36,173 nt of DNA from positions 1 to 36,173 of the forward strand of contig JALKBU010000507.1 of the NCBI GenBank assembly GCA_023091735.1, written 5' to 3'. The notes below the pieces were generated by a model that was given only the letters and a program-made list of their open reading frames with translations, was not told the origin of the DNA and made no database searches. Below are positions 30,138 to 36,173 of this stretch, piece by piece; position 1 is the stretch's first letter; each line of letters starts with the position of its first letter. Made by a program: the position numbers and the translations under genes. Source of the DNA: Trichomonas tenax. Taxonomy: Eukaryota; Parabasalia; Trichomonadida; Trichomonadidae.

Positions 30138-30538
30138 GTGAGAACATCAGATATAAAAACTACTGATTTTACACATGAAGAAATAAAAAATATTTTAGAT
30201 GAGACAGAAATAGAGACAAACAGTTATTATTTAAGAAATGTTAAGAGGTTTGTTGAGGTGTTAAATGATTTGGGATACGATGGAGAAATTAATAAAGAAA
30301 TATTTTAAGGTTTTTATATCCAAAAGATGATTATGAAATAGACCCTAACGTTTATGAAGAAAGAAGAGGAGAAGATGAATTTTACGAAAATGATTTAAAG
30401 AAAGAGGAAGAGATAAGAAATGAAATTAATGAAGATATAAAGGATGAACAATTAAGGGAGGAATATGTGAAAGATATGAATAGAGGAAATTTAGAAGATA
30501 ATGAAAATTTTATTAGATTTATTAATTCCAACATATGA
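30138..30538 (+). pseudogene. Acidic ORF of the Maverick-type element, frameshifted
   Basis: Two frames make one protein-like sequence. 30138-30308 gives FTHEEIKNILDETEIETNSY and FVEVLNDLGYDGEINKEIF before TAA. From about 30298 the next frame continues FLYPKDDYEIDPNVYEERRG and then an E/K/D-rich helix to TGA at 30536-30538. The break needs one small indel near 30300. No ATG is present at the left end, so the start is lost or lies further up. Composition (A-rich, few C) is unlike the host genes but like the following element genes. No family was recognised. Confidence 0.6.
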
Positions 30539-30555
30539 ATTAACATTACTATCAT

Positions 30556-31209
30556 ATGAAGTCCATTATTAAATCTTGTAATTCTAATAAATTACCAAAA
30601 TATTGGTTTGAGAATAAAGGTACACAAGAACTATTATCTGAGTTTAAAACGACGGGCAGAATTCGGCCCTTGGAAAAAAGAGAAGATTTGCCAAATGGTT
30701 TACGTGGTATATATGTTCATAAACTTTTAGTGAATAACATAGCAATGTGGGCTTCACCTAAATATGCTATTTATATTTATAAGTTATTAGATGAATTATA
30801 TTCTAATGAACATAACGAATTAGAAAATAAAAAGAATGAATTGAAACAAGATTTAGATAATAAAGATAAAATTATTAATCACCATAGTGAACATTTAGTA
30901 CCAAATAATCATAAAAAGGATTATATTCTGATGTTATGGTATAAAGATATTGATGAAAATAAAATAGTATTATCATATACCCGTTGTTGCTATGATTCGA
31001 TTAAAAAGATGAAAGATATTAACGATATATATGATGGAAAATAATATATAAGGTTTTATGATGAATTACCAATTAGTATGAGTACAGCTAAAAATATTAA
31101 ACCAATTATTCAGAATTATAATAAACATTATAAACCTAAATATACTACAGAAGAAATTAATAAATCTGATCTAAATAATATTCTTAGTGATATCGATAAA
31201 TACATTTAG
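30556..31209 (+). pseudogene. KilA-N domain protein of the Maverick-type element, interrupted by one stop
   Basis: From ATG 30556 the frame encodes a KilA-N-type DNA-binding domain at about residues 10-90: YWFENKGTQELLSEF, then GLRGIYVHKLLVNNIAMWAS, PKYAIYIYKLLDEL. A charged coiled coil (about 90-115) and a C-terminal beta-rich region (DYILMLWYKDIDENKIVLSY) follow. KilA-N is widespread in phages, nucleocytoplasmic large DNA viruses and some Mavericks, where it is thought to bind DNA. TAA at 31042-31044 interrupts the frame, but the same frame continues (YIRFYDELPISMSTAKNIKP) to TAG at 31207-31209. An ancestral Gln codon is likely at the stop. A truncated 162-residue product keeping the DNA-binding domain is still possible. 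Confidence 0.85.
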
Positions 31210-31280
31210 AGATTAAATATAATATTACATTTTATTTTTATCTAGTTGTTAAAAAATCAAAAGTTTTTTCTTTAATAAAG

Positions 31281-32494
31281 ATGTCCAGTGAAAATCAAGT
31301 AAAGTATTTTAGTGTTAATAGTATTACTACATAAGTTATATCCGAATTTAAAAATTCTAAACGTTTAACAATTATATTCTCTAAATATATTAAAGAAAAT
31401 AAATTTGGATATAGTGTTAATCCTATAGCATTTTTATTGATGGTAAGAAATATACTAATGAAGAATTATCTATAACTGTTTTATTTTTATCAAAGCATTT
31501 AATGTCATATCAAGATTTATTATAAATATCAATGGAAAAGCTTTAAAAAATTATACAGTATGGCTAAAGATAAAGGTTTTAAATCTAAAGATGTTAGAAC
31601 ATTTCTAAATAATATAGATCACGAATAAATAATATTAATACTAAACAATACTATTTACCAATATATTCTAATACACCTGATAGTTATCAATTTGATACAT
31701 TAATACAAAGTAAATCATCTAATACACTATATTTCTTAATATTCATTAATATTAATTCTCGTAAAGCATATACTTATCCTATGATGAATAAAATTAAAAA
31801 TAATGTGATTGAAGTATTAACGAAATTTATAAATGAACATATACCTAAAACATTAACATCAGATCAAGATAGTTCATATTTATCGGATGATGTAATTAAA
31901 CTATTTCAAAATAATAATATCGAATATTATACAACAGAAAAACATAATCATAATATATTAGGTATTATTAATAGATTAATAAGAACATTACGTGATTTAA
32001 ATGAAGATAGAGATTTCACAGAAGAATCGATGAAACATTATCTAAAGATATATAATAAATCAATACATTCATCTACAAATATAAAACCAAACGATTTAAA
32101 TGAAAATGATGAAAAACAGTATATTAATAATATGAGAGATAAAACTAATAGAATAATTATTAATCCTAATTTCACATTAAACACAAATGACGATGTTAGA
32201 ATAATAAACGATAATAATATTGGTAAACGTAGATCTAAGTTATCGAAGGAATATTATAAAATAGATTCACCGCAAGGATATGGCTATTTAATTAGATCTA
32301 AAGATGATAGTGTTGCTTATTACCCTAGACATAAATTAGTTAAAGGTAAAACTAATAAATATGTTGAAACACTTGATAACGCTAGTTATGGTACAATTAA
32401 ACAAATCATATCATATGATGAACGTAAAGATAAATATAAAGTTGAATATGATGGTGGTGTTACTGATATTATACCGTCTAGAAACTTACGTTAA
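31281..32494 (+). pseudogene. Maverick/Polinton-type integrase (rve fold), broken
   Basis: The gene starts at ATG 31281. TAA follows at codon 18 (31332-31334), and three frame changes are needed (near 31430, 31530 and 31622) before the long open part that runs to TAA at 32492-32494. The core is of the retroviral integrase type: YQFDTLIQ (first Asp), TLTSDQDSSYLSDDVI (second Asp), then HNHNILGIINRLIRTLRDL exactly 35 residues on. A chromo-like C-terminal part follows (YGTIKQIISYDERKDKYKVE, then YDGGVTDIIPSRNL). In active Mavericks this enzyme inserts the element into host DNA. Here the multiple breaks make it inactive. The intact piece from 31781 still carries the second half of the catalytic core. 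Confidence 0.9.
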
Positions 32495-32570
32495 AATAGA
32501 CCAACACGTTTAGGAATTATGGAATTAGAGTTTTGGAAAAATAAAACAATACCTAATAGATTAAAACGTT

Positions 32571-32927
32571 TTATTTCCTAAATAGTTTTCTTGAATTATT
32601 ACTATAAGGTCGAGATGGTCTATTAAACACTGTGACATCACTATTGCATCTAACAAAGTTAACAGGTTTTGGTTTATATTGATAAACTACTAAATCTGTA
32701 GATGGTGTATTTATATAAGGATTATTAAATTTATTTTTCAAATAATTATATGTCATAACACCTCCAACACACAATAATTCACCAATTAGATATTTTTTAA
32801 CATTACTATACCATAGCTGTGGATTATAATTCTTAATCGAATGATATGATGAGTTATTATTATAATTCATTGGTGACATTGCTCTAGATAATTCTGATGA
32901 ACTTACTCTACTACTATCCGAAGACAT
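32571..32927 (-). CDS. Small Maverick-associated protein with one membrane segment
   Basis: This is an intact 118-residue frame from ATG to TAA, convergent with the integrase. The N-terminus is serine- and asparagine-rich (MSSDSSRVSSSELSRAMSPM). The centre holds a hydrophobic stretch (YLIGELLCVGGVMTYNYL) that could be one transmembrane or amphipathic helix. The end is basic (RPSRPYSNNSRKLFRK). I do not recognise the family. Its position between integrase and other virion-type genes suggests a minor structural protein of the element, by context only. Confidence 0.6.
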   Translation of the reverse strand: MSSDSSRVSSSELSRAMSPMNYNNNSSYHSIKNYNPQLWYSNVKKYLIGELLCVGGVMTYNYLKNKFNNPYINTPSTDLVVYQYKPKPVNFVRCNSDVTVFNRPSRPYSNNSRKLFRK

Positions 32928-32999
32928 TTATATTAAAATTAAACTATTATGAAACTACATCAGAAACGTTTACTTCACTATCAGTAACTGGTTCCAATT

Positions 33000-33362
33000 C
33001 TATTGTTTCTTTCTTGGTTTTCTGAGTTTCTTATCAGGTCCTCTCTTTCTACCAGTTTCCTTCTTCTTTCTTGGTTTTTTAGGTTTCGTAATACCTTCAT
33101 ATCCTTCGTTGAATTTAGTGAGAACATTACTCATCCTATTTTTATCACCTAATACATTATCAAGTGCTTCTTTTGTTTTATCTTTATTTTCTATTAGATA
33201 TGTGTCAGCATACTTTTTAGCATCTAATAACACAGCAGATACTCCTGAAATATATGGATGTGACCTATTCGTCACTCCATTCATTAAAGCATTATCAATA
33301 ATTGGCGATGCTTTTTTATAAGCGCTACCAATAGTATTACCATGTTTATTTAAGTAGTCCAT
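33000..33362 (-). CDS. Small basic Maverick protein, possible minor virion/DNA-binding protein
   Basis: This 120-residue frame starts with ATG at 33362. Residues 1-90 are helical (NTIGSAYKKASPIIDNALMN, then ISGVSAVLLDAKKYADTYLI). The last 30 residues are a very basic tail (KPKKPRKKKETGRKRG and similar) of the kind that binds DNA. The frame is open a further 23 codons upstream to ACG at 33431, just after a stop, with amphipathic composition (IDNLGYWNRFKRWSYEKY). That fits an ancestral ATG changed to ACG. The layout of amphipathic N-terminus, helical centre and basic tail recalls minor capsid or core proteins of adeno-like elements. This is inference; no homolog was verified. Confidence 0.6.
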   Translation of the reverse strand: MDYLNKHGNTIGSAYKKASPIIDNALMNGVTNRSHPYISGVSAVLLDAKKYADTYLIENKDKTKEALDNVLGDKNRMSNVLTKFNEGYEGITKPKKPRKKKETGRKRGPDKKLRKPRKKQ

Positions 33363-33513
33363 TGTATTTCTATACTTTTCATAACTCCATCTTTTAAATC
33401 TATTCCAATAACCAAGGTTATCTATGCTCGTTTAATTAATTATAAAACTAAAACAATGTATTTTTACTTTGCTCTACTTTATTCAATTTTATGGATCCAG
33501 CTACTATATGTAT

Positions 33514-34331
33514 TTACATATTAGATCTTGGTGTAGGTAATGTTTTATATTGTTCCCAAATATCTTGCCAATCATCTGTTACATCAGATTGTTCTACCAT
33601 TGTTTGTAAATCCTTCATGCTATATCCTTGGAATATAACTATATCAGTACATAAATGTTAAATATTTAAACAAATGAATCTCTATGTCTGTGCTAATATA
33701 ACTACAGTATAATTATAATGTCTAACTTTCGTTATGAAATTTGCTAAAGGACTATCTGCTTTAGCTAATAACTTATTACCTCTATAATCATCTAATATAA
33801 GTAATGTATTTGATGGATATTTCTTAAGTTTTGATGTAATATAATAAATTAATCTTTGTATATCAAATGTTTTAGGATCTTTTCTTAATTTATGTTTTTC
33901 AATCATATGTTCCATATCTTCACTAATTTCTTTCATATTACTATTTAAGAATTCACATATAGCATAATACTTACTTTTTTTGTTTAACGTTTTTATTTAA
34001 ATAATTCATTAATTTATCATCGCTTATTTTCTTAATTTAACTTTTTATATTCTCATAAAAGTATTTGCTGTTGAATCCATTGAACTGGTTGTTGCCGAAA
34101 CTATTATTTGATCATAATATGGTTCTTTTGATAAACGACCTGTTATCATAATATGTCTAATAACACCATATGTTTTACCAGAATCCATTTTACCACAAAA
34201 GAAGTATACATCATTAGCACAAAATGGATAATCGTTAATAAATGGTAATATAAGTCCTTGTTTTAATTTATTCTTATTCTTTTTCTATCCTGTTTTAATA
34301 TCTTATCAACTTTATCTTTAATATTCTTCAT
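33514..34331 (-). pseudogene. FtsK/HerA-type packaging ATPase of the Maverick-type element, broken
   Basis: ATG is at 34329-34331. After about 20 codons the frame slips. The next frame contains the Walker A segment FFCGKMDSGKTYGVIRHIM (near 34165-34210). It then stops around 34040, and a further frame change leads to the Walker B segment NTLLILDDYRGNKLL and the sensor-like VRHYNYTVVILAQT. After that TAG at 33682-33684 and TAA at 33658-33660 interrupt a still-readable frame (HLCTDIVIFQGYSMKDL, DDWQDIWEQYKTL) that ends with TAA at 33514-33516. This order matches the A32/FtsK-HerA-like genome-packaging ATPases that are a hallmark of Mavericks. The protein would pump DNA into a capsid; this copy cannot be made. 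Confidence 0.85.
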
Positions 34332-34348
34332 TTTATAATTATTAAATA

Positions 34349-35247
34349 ATGAATAAGTATCAATCGCCCAATATTAATAGTTCAGAAATTAATATTTATT
34401 ATGAATATGTATTTACTAAACCTATTTATAATAACCAAAATAAATACGTATAAGAATATCCAAAACATTGGTTAGATAATCCTGGTAGTAAATCTATAGA
34501 AATTAGAGATGTTAAAGTATTACCAGCAGCAAGACATTTAGGATTTACTAATTTTAGAATTACAGATGGTGAAGATACGTTTTTTCCACAAATAGAAGTT
34601 AACTTAGATAATAATGAATCGATGAATATTTTTAATGAAAAACTTCATAAATATCTAAAAGAGAGAATAAACGAAGATATACCAAATATTAAATATAATG
34701 AATTTTCTATTTCATATAATTTCTCTACGAATTCATTAGATTTCGATATTACATCTAATAACTCCAATTTATGTTTTAAATTCGATAAAGCTAGTCAATA
34801 TACGACAGAGGACTTTAGAAGAATTGTTAATATGCCTGAAAAAGAAAAAGATATGCTTTTTGCATATTTTTGCGATTTCTCTAATGGTGAATTAAAATAT
34901 GACCCATTTATTGAAATTTTTAAAAGATATCCAAATGTTAATGTTACATTCGAAAAAGAAAAAAAAAAAACAAAAAAGGAAATCCAATTATGATTAGAGG
35001 TTTTAAATTTCTTAATGTATGAAATAGAGGTAATGCACTTATTGAATCAGATATATCTTCATTAGCAGAAGAAAAACTAATGTGTGTGGCTAATGAAATA
35101 TTAATGCCACCAAAACATTATACAATATCTGGTTTTAATTCAAATTTCGAAATCTCTTTATACGATTCTTCACGAAGTAATAAAATTATATTACCATTAG
35201 ATTGAAGAGACTCAGTTATTGTCGAAGCTATTTTAATTTCTATATAA
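34349..35247 (+). pseudogene. Maverick virion-type protein, broken by stops and poly-A slip
   Basis: The frame starts at ATG 34349-34351, only 17 bp from the divergent ATPase start. It has TAA at 34451-34453 and continues (WLDNPGSKSIEIRDVKVLPA, ARHLGFTNFRIT) to TGA at 34991-34993. Just before, a 12-A run at 34959-34970 offers a slip into the frame that continues GFKFLNV, TGA (35020-35022), NRGNALIE, then a second TGA at 35203-35205 and TAA at 35245-35247. At both TGAs a Trp fits the context. The protein would be about 300 residues. The segment with WLDNP..KSI.IR resembles a protein carried by many trichomonad Mavericks, from memory, and may be a capsid or penton-like component; the exact role is unverified. 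Confidence 0.7.
34959..34970 (+). repeat. Poly-A (12) slippage site in virion-type gene
   Basis: Twelve A in a row, followed by C and six more A. The reading frame of the virion-type gene changes exactly here. Either an indel in the copy or programmed slippage could explain it; a sequencing error is also possible in such a run. Confidence 0.6.
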
Positions 35248-35249
35248 AT

Positions 35250-35426
35250 ATGTATTTAAAGTTTATAATTGATGAAATCGTTGTAATTGAAAACGTTGAT
35301 AATGTTTGTATATTAGATAAGATTAATAATATAATTGATAAATATAAAAACGAAAATATAAAAATATCTTTAATATTTAATCATAATAATTTTGAATATG
35401 AAATGAAATTGGACCATCATAATTGA
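35250..35426 (+). CDS. Small Maverick-associated ORF (58 aa)
   Basis: ATG at 35250 follows the TAA of the virion-type gene by 2 nt. The product is 58 residues: MYLKFIIDEIVVIENVDNVC, then a helix (ILDKINNIIDKYKNENI), a strand (KISLIFNH) and a short tail. Alternating strands and helices suggest a small alpha/beta fold. The base composition is that of the element. No family recognised. It is intact, but may be part of the same dead transcription unit. Confidence 0.5.
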   Translation: MYLKFIIDEIVVIENVDNVCILDKINNIIDKYKNENIKISLIFNHNNFEYEMKLDHHN

Positions 35427-35566
35427 TGGGCTCCGACTATTTGTCGCGCTTATAATTTATATTTTTAATTGTGGATTTGTAAATAAGTGATTACTATTCA
35501 TATCTCCATTAATAGATAATCTACAAAAGGCTTTCTTATCATATGTTTGAGTATCAGTTAGTAATT

Positions 35567-35613
35567 AGATGTTCGCGGAAGACACGGCGTAGTCGTGGAT
35601 TCTGCGAACATCT
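35567..35613. repeat. 47-nt imperfect palindrome next to the Maverick-type fragment
   Basis: AGATGTTCGC (35567-35576) and GCGAACATCT (35604-35613) are perfectly inverted, with partly paired inner arms (GGAAGACACG with CGTGGATTCT) and a GCGTAGT loop. It is GC-rich in AT-rich DNA. It may be a terminator, an element end or a replication/resolution site. Confidence 0.7.
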
Positions 35614-35764
35614 TTTTAAATATATTTACGACAGAATTAGTTTTACAAGTTAGGGTCCCCCCATATAGAAAATAAAATTTTGAATTTCTTACAAATTAAC
35701 GTTAAAATTTATTTTGGAATTCCTGACTTTATAAAATGTATTCAGTTTTAAAAATAATTTTTGA

Positions 35765-35780
35765 CTAACTAACTAACTAA
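35765..35780. repeat. (CTAA)4 microsatellite
   Basis: Four tandem CTAA units. It contains ACTAAC, the core of trichomonad intron branch sites, but no 5' splice motif is nearby, so an intron is not proposed. Confidence 0.6.
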
Positions 35781-35858
35781 GAAAAGAAAGCGAAAGGAAT
35801 TTATGAGTTCAGTTTTTGAAAAATAATTTTAGTGGTTATGAGAGAAATTTATTTGGAT

Positions 35859-36173
35859 TTAATAAACCCTATACCACGTGTAAACAGTAATGTATGAAGG
35901 CATGTAATCAGTACCTGAACCAGTGTCGGCAGTGTTTCCGTAAACTGAATGAATGTGACTTCCTGCATGATCAATGATTAAACCCGTGTATTCTCTGGGA
36001 TCTGATGAAATATCATATCGTGAAATTGTTTCTTTTTCTCCTTTCGATTCTTCTTTATGTTCTTCATAATATTCCAAACTCATTAAATTTACGTGTTCAG
36101 GTTTGCCAGCAACTCCATCAATTATTTTATCATTAATTTTTAATGGTTTTAATAATTCAATACTGTCAATTAT
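35859..36173 (-). CDS. C-terminal part of a phage tail-fibre/collar-like protein (runs off the window)
   Basis: On the minus strand the frame is open from the right edge to TAA at 35859-35861, about 104 codons. An internal ATG at 36081-36083 is not convincing as the start, because the frame upstream (SIELLKPLKINDKIIDGVAG) is also coding-like. The end, IIDHAGSHIHSVYGNTADTG followed by MPSYITVYTWYRVY, has the G-H-x-H-x-V-x-G-N-T and P-x-Y-I-x-V-Y layout of the C-termini of phage tail fibres and tail-collar proteins. The His pair could bind metal in a trimeric fibre tip. Composition is closer to host genes than to the neighbouring Maverick-type genes. It may be a transferred gene or part of another element; identity is inferred from a short region. 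Confidence 0.6.
   Translation of the reverse strand: MIDSIELLKPLKINDKIIDGVAGKPEHVNLMSLEYYEEHKEESKGEKETISRYDISSDPREYTGLIIDHAGSHIHSVYGNTADTGSGTDYMPSYITVYTWYRVY

Larger units (their letters stand above)
30138..35426. mobile_element. Decayed Maverick/Polinton-type element fragment
   Basis: Seven genes or relics share very A-rich, C-poor codon use that differs from the host genes. They include three Maverick hallmarks or companions: rve integrase, FtsK/HerA packaging ATPase, and a KilA-N protein. Neither a protein-primed DNA polymerase B nor a cysteine protease nor a clear major capsid gene is visible. At 5.3 kb the fragment is far shorter than complete Mavericks (about 15-25 kb). No long inverted terminal repeat was found by eye. 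The borders given are the outer coding limits; the true ends may lie at about 29980 and 35700. Confidence 0.85.
35427..35858. other. Intergenic with palindrome and CTAA microsatellite
   Basis: Spacer between the element and the partial gene at the right edge. It holds a 47-nt palindrome (35567-35613), a GGGTCCCCCC motif near 35653 and four tandem CTAA units near 35765. No gene is supported. Confidence 0.5.

Noticed and set aside
10450..35205. TGA read as Trp (altered genetic code)
   Set aside because: The intact ATG6 gene ends in TGA, intact genes encode Trp with TGG, and TAA/TAG also interrupt the relics, so mutation explains the stops better.
29980..35700. Terminal inverted repeats of the Maverick-type fragment
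   Set aside because: By eye the low-complexity left edge and the right flank share only A/T-rich words; no convincing inverted match was found.
35763..35780. ACTAAC core suggesting a spliceosomal intron
   Set aside because: It is part of a CTAA microsatellite, and no trichomonad-type 5' splice site or split frame is nearby.

Overview
The window looks like nuclear DNA of a parabasalid (trichomonad) protist, probably a Tritrichomonas-like species rather than Trichomonas vaginalis, because intact genes sit 1-3 kb apart in very AT-rich spacer. The evidence for a trichomonad is intronless genes; a TCA-type Initiator 6-16 nt upstream of at least eight start codons, giving tiny 5' leaders; and families expanded in trichomonads (BspA-type LRR, DUF3447/ankyrin, ALK-like glycine-rich, beta-helix surface proteins, short R2R3 Myb, large kinase sets) plus a Maverick/Polinton-type element. 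The species is inference.

Layout. 1-2232: AT-rich, nothing firm. 2233-5174: a Bacteroidetes-like PfkB/adenosine kinase and a CAMK-like kinase. 5361-6455 (-): glycine-rich surface-protein pseudogene. 6820-8443: a DUF3447/ankyrin gene and a DUF1801 gene. 8788-9330 (-): relics of a kinase and of an unidentified gene. 9488-9862: secreted thioredoxin/PDI-like protein. 9950-10823 (-): multi-pass membrane protein pseudogene. 11575-12729 (-): Beclin/Atg6. 13334-13801 (-): Myb. 14830-15908: decayed beta-helix gene. 16532-16960: small protein with a WNK/OSR1-type CCT domain. 17939-19160 (-): BspA-like LRR pseudogene. 19284-19718: GNA1. 19930-20860: unexplained C-tract and hairpin region. 21413-21907: unassigned beta-rich protein. 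22648-23700: CK1 kinase with a CaaX-like end. 26579-27949 (-): class I cyclic nucleotide phosphodiesterase. 28659-29064: a diverged direct repeat.

30138-35426 is a decayed fragment of a Maverick/Polinton-type DNA virus-like transposon: an acidic ORF, a KilA-N gene and a DD-type integrase on +; two small ORFs and a packaging ATPase on -; then, divergent from the ATPase, a virion-type gene and a small ORF on +. A 47-nt palindrome lies about 140 bp beyond. No DNA polymerase B, protease or clear terminal repeat is seen, so this is a partial copy. At the right edge (35859-36173, -) is the C-terminal part of a protein resembling phage tail-fibre/collar C-termini.

The working genes do not form a pathway; they are independently promoted housekeeping, signalling (three kinase-related genes, a PDE, a Myb), autophagy (Atg6) and sugar-nucleotide (GNA1) genes. 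The strongest cross-cutting signal is that dead genes are mostly broken by stops that look like G:C to A:T transitions (Gln to TAA/TAG, Trp to TGA), often in a still-open frame, which suggests fairly recent silencing by an AT-biased mutation process.
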